NCBI GenBank assembly: GCA_963576785.1
Contig: OY756144.1
Span: 1,240,001 to 1,304,000, forward strand
From: Chlorophyllum brunneum
Lineage: Eukaryota > Basidiomycota > Agaricomycetes > Agaricales > Agaricaceae
Length of the DNA: 64,000 bases
Direction: 5' to 3'
Shown piece after piece: positions 47,701-59,090 of the stretch. The first letter of the stretch is position 1, and the number at the start of each line of letters is the position of its first letter. A program made the translations under genes and the position numbers. The notes under the pieces were generated by a model. The model searched no databases. It was given only the letters and a program-made list of their open reading frames with translations, and had not been told where the DNA came from.

Positions 47701-49990
47701 GAAGTATTCATACAGCAGTGCTGCAGCCTTCTTCGCCGCTCAACCCTGAACGATACTTGGTTCTTACTGGAGAAGCAGCGGTTCTCGGAATCTTCCTTGT
47801 AGATTCTTAGCGTCCGAAGGTGAGGCATCTTGCTTTTGGACGTTAGATAAGCGACGGCTAGGGCGGGTCCTATGATGGCTCCTTTAAATTCGAATGCCCA
47901 TCCATCGTCCCTTCTCTGAATGCTTACCCCGCGTCCGAGAGATTATTCGGCTTCCCTTCCCCGAACGCTACGGTTCCCGAGCTCTGCTGCGAATGATATA
48001 GATCTAGTGATACAATTAAGTCAAGACCCCAGGGTCGGGATCAAGCGATGTCCTGGGAACGTGTTTGGTGTACTGGATTGTGGGCTGGGGACAGCTGGCA
48101 GGTGTCCCATCACAAATGGTAAGGCGAATGGTAACGGGGAGATTCGCGGCTTTGGCTATACCCACGGTTCCCTTCTCTGCTCTTCCCTTTATATGACCCC
48201 TGGATCCATGGAGGTGGTTTTGGGATGCACTCCAGGAATGATGGATTGGTTGTGACTTTGGTCGTTGAAACAATATGTGTGCATAGCATTGTAATGTGAT
48301 GAATCGGTGAGGTGGATCATTGGAGCTGCGAGGGCTCCAGTCGTTCTCCGGGTATGATGAACTGATGAACAAATTTGATGCAGGTTTAGCCCCCTGCTCC
48401 AACACGCATCTGGTTGCCACAGGTAATTTATTAATTAAAAGCCTGGAGAAACGCAGCTGTCCACGTATCCGCTGGAATTTGATTCAACTCTAGCCCAGTC
48501 CAATCGATCCGAAGTTCCCCCAATCCGCCAGCAAGCCTGCATCTCTCGGACGAAATTTTCGGTGTCGGGACGGCTGCAAGTACCAGTTATCACCGAGAAC
48601 AACACCTTAATCGCAAAGAAAACGGACAACAGAGAACCAGTCATGTGAATCGGTTCGTTTAAAGTTCATGCATCAAGATAGACACACCATTCTGGAGAGG
48701 TTTTTCCGGTATTCGTGTCGAGCAATGAGATCTCAATGCTTGTGGTTACAGTGAGGACCCTCATGGACTTGCTTTGTCATCGGTGTCTGGGAATTCTTTG
48801 ATTCCGGGTCGAAGCTGAGCGCTGAGGCCTGAGATTTGATGGCGAATCCTTAAAGTCCATCTCTTCCCCATTCCCGTTCAAGCACCATATGTTTGGGCAC
48901 AGTACACAAACTGAATAGATTATATGATCAATCCTCTTCGAAGTTCGAAAGAACCCGTAGTGCATTTGACACATTGCCTCCGAGGTTCCGAGCGGGTGCA
49001 TCTCTCAAAGTAGCAACAACACCATACTCCCTTCCTGCTTCGACCCCTCTTGATGTATTCCCTGGCCACCAGCATCGACCCATAAGTACTGGGGTTATCG
49101 CACTGATTGGTCTCCCTGAGCTTATCTCAGGCTCCGAACAGCGGGGACAGAAGAAAGCAGGAAAACACAGATCCACTTAGACCTTAATCACCATGAGTCC
49201 TTATGGTGTGGCAACGGTTATAACGGACATAAGTCTGCCCTAATTCAAAAAGCACAATACACGGATAATATTTATTATTCCACACATCTACTGAGGGTTG
49301 TTTATTTAATTTTATGATTTTTGATTCCGACGGGTTTACGATATCCCATCCCGTGCTTTGACCCATCCCAATCCGCTCCCATGTAACGGTAGCCGCCTCA
49401 GTTGGACTTTCCCCCAAGGAAAAACAATTGACTAATGTTGCTGAAATCGCCCTAATTCCCCGAGATATGCATTCTCTCAACCTGCCGAGGCATCTCCTTG
49501 TTTTAGATAACACCAAAGAGTGGAATAGAAGCGTCGCTAAGACATTCCATTATCATATTGACGAGTGTGGCAACGACATGATATTCATACTTGTCGAGCC
49601 ACAGAAACGCAAGACCAGGACTATCCTCGGGGTGATACCAAATGAGTACACGTACTCCGAAACCTGCATTACGAACGGATATGCAAAAAGGTCCCCGTCG
49701 AACACGCCCGTCAGACCAGACCCAGACGGTTCGTTCCAGTGTGAGGACACGTAAAATTGTTCCGCCGAGGTTTCTCCCCAGTACCCACGTTCATGGTACC
49801 AGAAGGATCGCCCAGGGAGTTCCGAGCGTCTACTGGGACAGGCAAAAGTTCTTATGCCCGGAAGAATTTTCCAAAAATCTCACCATCGGACCTGCTTACG
49901 ACAGACCCGCCCATGGCTCCGGTAAGCCTAAGGGGTGGACAGCCTCGCCCGATCGATTGGGCTGGCCGGGATGAAATTGCAGGCGTTCAA
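44767..49990. other. Gene-poor stretch of about 5 kb, no supported gene
   Basis: Between the repressor gene and the next frame at 49991 I find no protein family, RNA gene or intact transposon. Short frames such as 45061-45486 (ends with a hydrophobic segment GVYLLLLILVFALFIW), 46645-47013, 47123-47440 and 49428-49754 (all plus) lack recognisable relatives or splice-supported extensions. Composition is moderate, not AT-rich. The part next to the repressor probably holds its long 5' leader and promoter, as creA genes often have extended regulatory regions; the rest may be decayed sequence. Confidence 0.4.
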
Positions 49991-50596
49991 TCAAATATTC
50001 CCTTCACTGGTATACCCATCCTTCCCTTCGTTCGGCACGACCCAGCGAATGGGTCCGCGCACGCCCCCAAATGCGCCGTAAGGACCTGAACTCCTTGGTA
50101 TCCGCCCACCAGAGGGGCCATCCCTGAGTCGAACAACGGGAGGTCGCGAAGTAAAAGTTCTTCGCTCCATGTAAGGTGGTGCAGTGTAATCGCTGATGGG
50201 AGCTGTCTCTAGCTGAAGATCCGAGGTTGCAAGCGTGTTCCCAAAAAGGATGAGTGGTGCTGTTGCCCAGAGAGCGACACCCCAATTGGAGGCTTCCAGA
50301 TGAGAAGATTGATATTGCGAGGTTATCCGACGTTCTTCTTCACCTGGCGCACGAGAGAAAGAACCTTGAAGTTGAGTGTTCGTCTTCTTGAAATCGGAGT
50401 GAGAAATGGCATGGTTCGCGATGCGAAGGAATGGACGATAATCCGGGTGGTGTAAAATTTCGTGACGTGCTGACACAGATGCACGAGGACTCGAGTTCTC
50501 TGTGTCTGGATCTCTCGTGGTCCATGATATAGGGGTAAAAAAGCAATGACCTCGATACATCTCGTGCATACACCTCGGTGCATACACTGGATCCAA
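49991..50596 (-). CDS. Unrecognised 201-codon open frame
   Basis: One uninterrupted frame from an ATG at 50596 to a stop at 49991. The product has no signal peptide. It carries a hydrophobic stretch (WGVALWATAPLILFGNTLAT) near residue 115, and ends Gly/Arg/Pro-rich (RDGPSGGRIPRSSGPYGAFG). I recognise no domain. Its length in otherwise gene-free DNA is mildly unlikely by chance, but overlapping frames on the other strand are also open, so GC-driven accidental openness is possible. Could be an orphan gene, a decayed transposon fragment, or nothing. Confidence 0.25.
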   Translation of the reverse strand: MDPVYAPRCMHEMYRGHCFFTPISWTTRDPDTENSSPRASVSARHEILHHPDYRPFLRIANHAISHSDFKKTNTQLQGSFSRAPGEEERRITSQYQSSHLEASNWGVALWATAPLILFGNTLATSDLQLETAPISDYTAPPYMERRTFTSRPPVVRLRDGPSGGRIPRSSGPYGAFGGVRGPIRWVVPNEGKDGYTSEGNI

Positions 50597-51063
50597 ACGA
50601 GTGTCAACACGGACCCACTACTACCTAGCTCTTGATGCCGGAGATCTCCGGAACTTCACATCTTCCGAGCATCCTCAAGTCCCTCGACCAAGGGTTTTAT
50701 CACGCTGAAGTCCCGGGTGGTGTTAATTCCTTGGAAGTTGTCACCGGCTGTTCCAATGCATATGGTGAAGGTGACTGCGATCATGACATTTTCGACGCTA
50801 TCGTTAGAGTGAATGGAACAAACATAAAGCTGGTCTTCCGGTGGCTTGAACTAAAAATGCTCCGTGGTACACCTCCCCGCGGGATGTAGCATTTATTTCA
50901 AGAACGAGCTATGCGTGGCGGGAATGGCTGATAAAGAGTCTGGGTAATGGTTTGTGCAGTCAAACGTCAGGGAGGCATAGAACGGTTACTGGTACAGAAA
51001 AGTATGTCATTAAATCAACATATAACAATAGTACGGGAGATACCAATGAGTACACGGAAGTTG
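50597..51063. other. Intergenic region, nothing supported
   Basis: About 470 bp preceding the 3' end of the SNF5-like gene. A plus-strand 85-codon frame (50632-50889) is not recognisable. Confidence 0.3.
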
Positions 51064-53043
51064 CTATCGTCGTCTGCTCCTCGTTGATTGGAATTTTGAC
51101 GTTTCTCGCCTCAATCGCCTGAGAAGTCGAGCTTAGTTCCATAAGACGACTAGTTATAACATGCAGAACCCACCTGCTCGCTCGCTCCCTTTCAATCTCC
51201 CTTCTCTCTACCTCCTCAGCCGTCAGCTCCTCAAATTTCGTCCTAAACTCGTCTGCCTCCTGCCAATCTCTCCAGACACTCCTCAGTGTCTTTGGTCCCC
51301 GACCGTCTTTTGGTGCACGTCCCCAGCCAAGACCTAGCCCGGTTTTATCCTTCACCAAGCCGAATCCGCTTCTATCTCGTGCTCCCGCGTCGTCCCCAAT
51401 TTCACGTTCGCCTCCAATAACACCCCATTCTATGGCATCTTTTTTGTGTTTCACGAGCTCCTCGTGGACTGCATGGGCAACCAGGGGTATTGCTTCGCCC
51501 GAGAGGCCAAGCTCCCAGCACAGTGTCTCTGCGAAAGCTTCGGGCGTAAGTGGTGAGAGTAGATCCCATTCAATGTGATCCATAAGATGGTGGTTGGCTA
51601 TTTGAACGTCAATCTGGCTGCAGGTTAGCAAATATTTGCGGTGTATGGGGTGGTCTGAGCTCACACTCAAGATTACACGACATTCCGACAGATCATCAGT
51701 GCTCTGCCCATGCTCATCAAGATTGGGGGCACCATCTTGTCCCAGCTCCATGCTCGCTACGCCCTCATGGTCCTCGATCTGAGCACGTATCTGCGCTGCG
51801 ACCGTCTCTGCAAAGGTGAGAGGGAGGTCGAGGTCGTAGCAAAAGATCTTTGCAAACGTCTCGGGCTTGATGAGGTCTTCGTTCACGTTCCAAACGAAGC
51901 AATCGCGTATTCGATGTGTGTCCGTCTCAAATTCGACACGTATTGGAATGAGTGAAGTCCGCTTTTGTCCTTGCTTGAGCAACGCTTCCAGAGCACTACG
52001 GGAAAAGACTAAGAAAAGTAGCGATGTGACCAATCCAAAAGCGCTTACGGATACTCGTGGGCTGTTTGCTGCATCGGGCGTGGCTTGATAAATCTTTCTG
52101 GTGGTATTTGGCCAAGGTAGCTCTGGTCCAATTCGTTCCTCTCCATTTGAGGCGTGCCTATACGATTCGGCGTCGCCGACGATCCCGCTCCGGAATTGAA
52201 TACAGATACTCCAGTCAGTCTACCACCTCTTGTCTGTCGTATTGCTGTCCGTGTACCACCACTTGCCACAAAATCCGAGTCATCCGAGTCGATGGCGCCA
52301 GCATCGGGAAATTCATCACCAGAGCCGGGATCGGCATAATTTACCACGCCACCCCGTCTTGTCGTAGTACGGGAGTGGACCGCGGCCGTCGACGCCAAAA
52401 TGGGCTGCATAAGAAGGGTGGCGCCAGTGCGCAAGCGCGATGCATAGGTTGATTGAAGAGCTTGTGGGGTTGTTGGTAGAGGAGGCCGCGGGGGGTTGAG
52501 GTGAATAGTAGGAGCGGATGATATGGGCAACGGAGCGTGGTAGACGGGTGGTGTGTAGGGTGCAGCAGGTGCATATGCATTGGCTACCCGCGTTTGACGG
52601 GTACGGGGATTCCTAGCGGCTGATGCGGGTGTTTTTGGTGGTGGGGTAGTGGCTGTTGACCACGTATGAACGTTTTTCATGTATGCTGGTGATAGAGATA
52701 ATTTAGCCGAGAGCGCTGAGCCAATGACAAGATGGAGTATACCTTTTGGATCAGCTGGCCTGGGTGCTGGAGATGCATACGTCGCCTGGGCCGCGGTGGT
52801 TATGTGGTTAATTGCTTGTCGTAGTTGTGTATCTGTCATGTTGCCGTATGCTCCTGGTGCAGCGGGAAACGCTGAAGTAGACGGGCCATTCTGGGAGTCG
52901 GACATGTCGTCGTCGTCGATATCCAAAGACGCGTCTGTTACGTGTGACAGACGTGACACATCCCTTGGCCAAAGGCCATGTTCGCGCGAAAGATTCTCGC
53001 CACCAGCTGCTGGAGACCAAGAAGAAATGCGGTGACGAGCCAT
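51064..53043 (-). CDS. SFH1: SNF5/SFH1 (SMARCB1) subunit of a SWI/SNF- or RSC-type chromatin remodeller
   Basis: SNF5-family proteins are core subunits that contact the nucleosome acidic patch. Exons: 53043-52743, 52685-52049, 51995-51665, 51613-51174, 51118-51064, giving 587 residues. The two imperfect SNF5 repeats are clear: LIPIRVEFETDTHRIRDCF with FVWNVNEDLIKPETFAKIFC, and IDVQIANHHLMDHIEWDLLS with PEAFAETLCWELGL. Upstream, ASRLRTGATLLMQP, DSDDSDFVASGGTR and ELDQSYLGQIPPERFIKP are conserved in basidiomycete homologues. The C-terminus is basic (RRLRRETSKFQSTRSRRR). Intron 52742-52686 (57 nt) is in frame and stop-free, so a 606-residue unspliced form is possible. The N-terminal start is uncertain; Met at 52905 is an alternative. 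SNF5 versus SFH1 cannot be settled from one sequence. Confidence 0.87.
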
Positions 53044-53189
53044 CTGGTATCCCGCCGTAACACAGCATTTGCACCCGCGGGGACGAGTGCTCCGGCTGGT
53101 TCAACAGAGAAATCATCTGGTGTGTCACGAACGCGCCCATACAGGTCTTCATATTCCAATAGTCTATAGCCAAAGTATCTTCAGGCACT

Positions 53190-54840
53190 CGTCAACCCCA
53201 GGGACCACTCGAGTCGTTGATCCCTAAGAATCCCCTCAACCAACAACTTGTGGACCTGTTTGCCCAAAGTAAGAGCCATGCATGTCTGGGCTTCATTTTC
53301 CCTGATTTACGCCCATCTGCCAGTTGCTAACCAGGAAATTCAAATCTCACCTCGCCATATGCGACAGCGTCAAACCTTTAAAAAACTCATCTCGAAGGTT
53401 TGCGCCACAAAAGTTCACATCACAACGGTCGCTCAGCTTTACGGAGTACTCACAACCCCCCGTTATGAGAAACAAGGTTGACAAGTTCCTAGCTTTACAT
53501 CGGCTCAAACGCCAACATAGGTCTCCCCCTTTTGGACAAACTTTCCGAGATTGCGGAAAGCGACAAATTGTACGTGGAAGGCCAATATTTGGAATCGATA
53601 TTGATTGTTGAAACCGGCCTCGCAGTCCCTTCGATCCAGCAGAACTCAAATTAGTCTCAAGCCTTGCCAGACTCCCTGGAACGGGGTTGGTCACTGTACC
53701 TTGCCGCCACCCATTAGCTTACCGAAGCCCACTCTTAGACCATATCGAATACGTCAGATCGTGGATGCTGGTTGCAAATCAGCTCATGACCTCACGCAGC
53801 CAAAATACCAGCGATATCTGACTCTTCAACAAAAGATAGGTATCGAATACCGCGAACACCTGGGTCAGAATACATCCTTGGAAGCCGCCAATGCCGTGCT
53901 TGTGCGTCTTCTGCCCTCGTTCTAGACCTTCAATCAGGGGCTGAATCATAAAAAGGATTTTTGCAAACAGAATACCCCCTCATCCTATCAATGGGTCCTC
54001 GTTGGTGACCAGTGAGCTCGGCTGATAACCCTTCTTCCGAGTTCACTGTTGAATATTGATTTGCCAACTAGCCGACGCGGTGTCGTTTCACCTGTCTTGC
54101 GTCTAATAGTTGCTCACCCCGACCATGTTTATGTTCCCCTCCCACCACCACCCTCATCACTTCCGAAGTCCCACGTGGCGGAGAGCTACGTTCCATCATT
54201 CGATGGACCCGGTTACATCGCCAAGGTCGAGCGCCCATGGACACCCCTGCAAGCCACAATCATCCCAATGCTCATGTCTCGGGGCCTAATTACTGTGACT
54301 AGCAAGAGACTACATAAGGCATGGCATGGGGTTGCTAGATTACCCGGCTTGAACGAACAGGAATGGCAGGTTGTACCGGATCGTATCCAAGCCATCAAGA
54401 ACAAAGAGGGTGAATTTCGTTGGCTGAAGATCCAGTAGGCGTTTCCCTGACCTCGCATCCGGTTACTCAAAAATCAATCCAACAGTGCTGTCCCACAGAA
54501 GTCTCTCGGAGCGGCCTTGATCCACTTCACTGGGGATTCAGAAGTCCTAAAGTGGCTCAAAATCTCTTCGCTCAAAAAAGGGCTTCATCTGAACGACTAC
54601 GGGCTCTGGCGCTGGGCCGGGCGTGAACCAAAGTCTGGGAGTACTAGTACAGGGGATCACATATTCTCCGACAACGGGCACTGGGAAATGCTTCAAGCGT
54701 ATACAGAGAAAGAAATCTTTGAGCAGATAGGCGTTGATTTCGTTCCACCGAACCACAGGAACTTTTGCGATTGGGTGCCTCATACTAGACCCAACAACCA
54801 TCACAAGAAAAGCTTTGTGGGACCGTTCGTTGAGTATTAG
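53190..54840 (+). pseudogene. Family X (beta-like) DNA polymerase, disrupted
   Basis: Successive pieces in different frames follow the order of a fungal family X polymerase: VAQLYGVLTTPRYEKQ, then (one-base shift near 53473) VDKFLALHRLKRQHR, then (shift near 53523) LPLLDKLSEIAESDKLYVEG and GQYLESILIVETGLAVPSIQ, then a shift before KLVSSLARLPGTG. Removing a 54-nt intron joins that to PYRIRQIVDAGCKSAHDL, a helix-hairpin-helix, with LTLQQKIGIEYREHLGQ. The palm is damaged: the GS/RRG...DxD part around 53930-54060 is unreadable. Where the third catalytic Asp (RxDI/L) should be, the sequence reads FRWLKI, with Lys. The end, ALIHFTGDSEVLKWLKI, LHLNDYGLWRW and EIFEQIGVDFVPPNHRNF, is a normal thumb. 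At least three frameshifts plus a lost Asp mean no active enzyme. Confidence 0.72.
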
Positions 54841-55004
54841 ATATCTTGGATCCCTTCGTTGGGTCGATCAATTTATTCGAGTATTTAACGATAGCGTCAA
54901 ATTAAGGTCCAAAATTACTTTAGTCGTCCATGTATAACAACACGAATCTAAGTCCAATCAAGGGAGAATAGCAGCTGATGTGCATTTTACCCAAATTCGA
55001 CCAG

Positions 55005-55951
55005 TCAAAAGAAGGCCATGATAGTGGAGATAACGGTCAAAGCAGAGACTCCGAGACTCGACGCAAGAAGCATTGGGGATCCGTTGTTCTGGCTGCCAGA
55101 ACCAGCAGCACTGTCAACAGCACTTTGCGAAATGGTGGATGGGGTATTTCCATCTATATAGTTCCTAAACTTAGCATATACCACAACATGGGAGTGATTA
55201 CCAAGACGCACCCGTGAAAGAGGCACCACACTGCGATTGGAGCTCCGGAGCAGCATCCGACGTCACACTGGGGACATCGGTGTTGATGACATTGTATGCC
55301 GCCTTGATGCAGTCCGAGCAGGTAACATTTTTGGAGATGTTCGGGATGTTGCCGCCCATTACCATGCTCATGATACTGTTGAAAGTGAGGGGCCCAGTTG
55401 TGCTCTCGATGTTTTTCAAAGTTTCCGTGACACACAAGGTGTTGCCACTACAATTCCGTTAGTTATGAAATTTTCTGCCAGGGACAGGAACTCGAAAATC
55501 TACGCACTCCTTCAAACAGATGACCTTCCTCACAGTCGGGTAATATTGCTGAACCAGGGGGGTGATTTGCGAAGCCAGGGTTGCCGGGTCTACACCCTGC
55601 GCTCCATTACTGATCTCGGCCTGGCATCCATTGGCAATGGTGTTCACGACGCTTGCGAGAGTTTGGTTGCTGCATGGAGCGGCAGAGCAGACGTCCGTAG
55701 CCCATTTGTCGATGACCGGAACAACGGATGTGTTTCCGGAAGCGGTGGCAAGGGGAAGGAGATCGGTGGGGTTCAAGCAAGCATTAGCGTCTGTATTGGC
55801 AACGATACTGGCCAGTGCACCCTGGCACTGTGTGGATAGTCCAGAAATTCTTTTGTGTGATGTCAGTCTACGAAAGCACGAACAGCAGTCCAGGAACTCA
55901 CTGAGCACTAGCGAGTGCAACAAGGGCAGCGAGGGTCACAGCGCGCAACAT
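55005..55951 (-). CDS. Secreted, Cys-rich, probably GPI-anchored protein of unknown function
   Basis: Four exons (55951-55902, 55849-55508, 55447-55212, 55153-55005) give 258 residues. A signal peptide, MLRAVTLAALVALASAQ, is followed by two similar Cys-containing modules: STQCQGALASIVANTDANAC with DVCSAAPCSN, and TLCVTETLKN with NVTCSDCIKAAYNVIN. The C-terminus is Ser/Gly-rich (SAAGSGSQNNGS) and ends with a hydrophobic tail (LGVSALTVISTIMAFF), the layout of a GPI-anchor signal. Proteins of this design are common on basidiomycete surfaces; their role is unknown. The acceptor AAAAG at 55850 was chosen because it gives QISGLSTQCQ and keeps phase. Frame intact. Confidence 0.8.
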
Positions 55952-57850
55952 TGGTCGTGAGGGAAAGATGGGAGGAGCGTGCCAAGTGTGGCTTATTATA
56001 AGGCGCCGCAGGACTTTGCCAAGGCAGCACGGCCATTCTCCTTTGCGGTTCACGTGGAAGAAGATATGCGAGACTCGGCTTGAGCGGCACATCCGTGTCG
56101 CATCTATTTATAGGCTGACACACCTATGTTTAGAGCCACCCTCCCACGGGTTCTGGCGCACTCTTGAAGTTGCCTGCGAATGCCCCAGCACACAAGCCCC
56201 TCGAGCCATATCTATCCATCCAGATGCTACGGTGGCGGAATCGTGATCTCATTCTGCTGAGCATAGCGCTCACTAATCCCCTTTACATCGGGCTACAAGG
56301 TAACTACCCGGAATCACTCCACCTTGTCACTGCAATGAATACCCATGATACCGGCGCACGTTTCAATCTACTATATCCTGATACGTGCACACAGCCAGGT
56401 ATCTGAGAGAACAGCTAATAAGAAATTACTACAATCACCTGCTAAATTTGGGCCTACCCCGAATGCTTGTATGCTGTGGCCAGGTCTCCCCCGAGGTCCT
56501 TGGTCATCATTAATGCATCATTGGCGATACAAAGTGGAGTAGTCGAATATCGGCCGTCTGCTGCGGTCAGACTCATAACATCGCTAGCCAAGGACTCCGG
56601 TTCACCATCGCTACACAGTGTACTCTCCGTGCCGTTACCAATAAACTCTCCTAAGATTGGTCTTGGAATACGTGGCAGGAAAGTGCAACTTCCAGGCCGC
56701 CGAGTGAATACATCTCAGGAGTACTACGAGTCCCACTTCAATGATAACATGAACTTCATAATGACTTGAGCATGCGTAGACGTACCGTAGCCAGGCAACT
56801 TGAACGCGGCCACTCAAATTGCGCGTGTAGAGCGCTTCCCAACTTTGCGACTAGCAGAATATGTCAAAATGAATCAAGTTGGACGGGTGCCTCCTTTAAT
56901 GGCCCCAGTCCAGAGGTTTCTAGTGACGTGATCGTCGTGAAGGACCAGATTCCCTTGCTTGCCAAGGGTTCTTGCTGCCATCAATTTTGTGCATTTTTGT
57001 ACACACTGCCTAACAAATGTCAAAGATTGGCTTGACACTTTACCATTCTACAGGTATTCATGTGTCAAGTCCCATTTCAGTGACACAAACAGGATCACAA
57101 GGTTTTGGCTGCCCTCAGCCAAGGGAATGAAACCCCAGGTAGAGTGGACCTTGGGGCACTATCTCAATATTTGTGTAACATATGTGAATTATTACTTAAA
57201 TATTACTGTATTTTTATTTGTGTAATTTGTTTAATAGCACAGTACTATGTAGTAACAGACAGATGATCTGACTTACTGATAAGGGTAGTTAGTAGATAGT
57301 TAAGTGAACTAGTTGTAGTTGCTGAGAGTCAAGTAGAGTAAGTATAGAAATTAAGTAGATTGTCTAAAGAAACATAAGAGAATACATACTGCTATATATA
57401 CTAAATGTCCAGGTAGCAAACCCTAAGACCTATGGGTAATAATAGGCATAAGAGTCCCTTGAAACACTACAATTGCTTAGCAGTATCCAGTAACATAATT
57501 GAAGCAACAGTAATCAGTCAGCTCATGAAATACATAAGGGAAAGGTATATAATGTGAGTTAGAAGATGCAGCCTCGATGACAAATATTAGATAAATAATA
57601 TACTGAAGAGCTAGTTACATGGAATACAGCTTAGAAAGTACAAATGACAACACTTCTCCTAGCTCAAAGTATGATTAGAATTAAGTACCAAACTGAATAA
57701 GTAAATAATTGTGATATTGTTGGAATTTAATAGTATCCAGACTTTTTGTACAGATGTCAGTAGAGTTTTTCTCCAACTCTACATAAAATAGTTCTATTTT
57801 GCCTATCTCAACAAGTTTATGGATGAAATACCAGTAAATTGTAACATATT
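55952..57850. other. Intergenic region with change to AT-rich composition near 57.0-57.2 kb
   Basis: The first kilobase resembles the gene-bearing DNA to the left and holds the upstream region of the secreted-protein gene. From about 57150 the sequence becomes strongly AT-rich with long runs such as AATTATTACTTAAATATTA. Here it probably carries the 3' part (and LTR) of the copia relic that follows, but I cannot define LTR ends. No gene seen. Confidence 0.45.
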
Positions 57851-57854
57851 TGGA

Positions 57855-59090
57855 TCAATGTTCAACTACTGGGTTGAAAGCCCAGAAGGTCAAGCCCAAA
57901 TTGTCACATATGAGATGTAAAGCAGGCTGTTCAAAGCCAATCTCACCTAGCAGCTGATGAATCCAAATCAGTTGGTGAGATATCTTATACATGGTGATAT
58001 ACTTGGCTCCTGTAGTTGATAGTACTATGGTAGCTTGTTGGCAACTTAACCAAGAAACCAGTCTATTGGCAAATAAGACTAGATTTTTTTTTTTTTTTTT
58101 TTTTTTAATCAACAATTTATATAGTGGTGCTCAAACGCAGTCCGTGTGTACATACATACAAAGGCAGAACGTACAGAATGTTCGGAGAAGGGAGAGTAGA
58201 CTACGAGTAAACTAACCCCACGAGACTTGTTATCATCTAGTGCATACACTAGAGAGATGTTTGGTACCTACGATGTTCAGTGAAAAGAGAGAAGAGAGGG
58301 ATTTGGAAATAGAGAGAGTGAGAGAGAGAAATTGATAGAAAAGAAACTATCTACTCGCAATCACAAGGGGGAACATCAAACGGTACATAGCGTGTGGGCG
58401 AGTATTTACCTGGGCACCATGGGAGAGGTGAATTTTGACAAATAAGACTAGATTGCCAAAGATAGACTTATGTGTAGCAAGATATCCTACAAAGTCAGAA
58501 TTAGAGAAGCCTTGAATGGACTTCTTTGATTGCCCATTAAAAACAAGATAATAGCATCACATACTCAGAAAATAGTAGCACAAGTATAGACTATGCTTGT
58601 AATGCTCTTCTGAAGGACTAGCCATCTGCTGACTGAGTTTCACAATAGCATAAGCAATATCAGGTCATAAGCCAATCATGAGGTATATTAGGGATCCAAC
58701 AAGTTGTTGGTACTTCTAGCAGAACTCAGGGTCAATGGTACTCTTGTAGGGCAGAAAGGCATATCCTACTGGAAGAGGTGTTTGAGTCAGTCTTGTGGCA
58801 ACACCAAATTTGGCAAGAACTTTATTGAGATATGAAATCTAATTGACATAGATCTGCTTGTTCTTCTGGTCTTGTGAGATAGTTATGCTGAGAAACTCAG
58901 TTGTTTCTCCAAGGTCATAACATTCCCATTGTTCTATGAAGTTTTTCTTTATTTGGTAATAGAAGGGGCACTTCTTGCCCATGAAGACAATATCATTGAT
59001 GTAGACAAGGGCAATCATAATCAAGCTAGTCTTTGAACAGTGATTATAGTATACTCTAGCATTGGATAAAGATTGCTTCATTCCCTTTTT
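57855..59090 (-). mobile_element. Ty1/copia retrotransposon relic: reverse transcriptase and RNase H part
   Basis: Read on the minus strand. 59081-58839 encodes KQSLSNARVYYNHCSK, then VYINDIVFMG, a changed form of the copia YVDD box, and YDLGETTEFLSITISQDQKN. About 58830-58640 gives YLNKVLAKFGVATRLTQTPL, then DPEF-C-stop-KYQQLVGSLIYLMIG, stop, PDIA. After a 353-bp insertion, 58066-57860 carries the RNase H text VSWLSCQQATIVLSTTGAKY and WIHQLLGEIGFEQPALHLIC. In-frame stops at 58839, in EFC-stop-K and in L-stop-PDIA each lie where CAG, CGR or AGR is usual and can arise by one C-to-T change or similar. No integrase or gag is recognisable nearby, so the element is an inactive fragment. Confidence 0.85.
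58070..58454 (-). mobile_element. Poly(A)-tailed retroposon (SINE-like) inserted in the copia relic, with 16-bp target duplication
   Basis: The 16-bp CAAATAAGACTAGATT occurs at 58070-58085 and again at 58439-58454. Between them are about 353 bp that begin on the plus strand with a T run (23 T counted from 58084, of which 58086-58106 follow the repeat). On the minus strand this is a body followed by a poly(A) tail. Removing one repeat plus the insert restores the RNase H reading LA-N-Q across the site. The body has no long frame, but includes a CT-rich microsatellite (about 58290-58335). No clear Pol III A and B boxes were found, so it may be a processed RNA copy rather than a tRNA-derived SINE. 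Mobilised presumably by a LINE machinery. Confidence 0.85.

Noticed and set aside
52938..53159. Minus-strand frame starting MEYEDLYGRVRDTPDDF as an earlier start for the SNF5-like gene
   Set aside because: It is in another frame and I found no donor/acceptor pair that would join it to the SNF5 frame.
58086..58440. tRNA-derived SINE with A and B boxes
   Set aside because: A weak A-box-like GGTGCCCAGG exists near the 5' end, but no B box (GGTTCGANTCC) was found, so only a generic retroposon is claimed.
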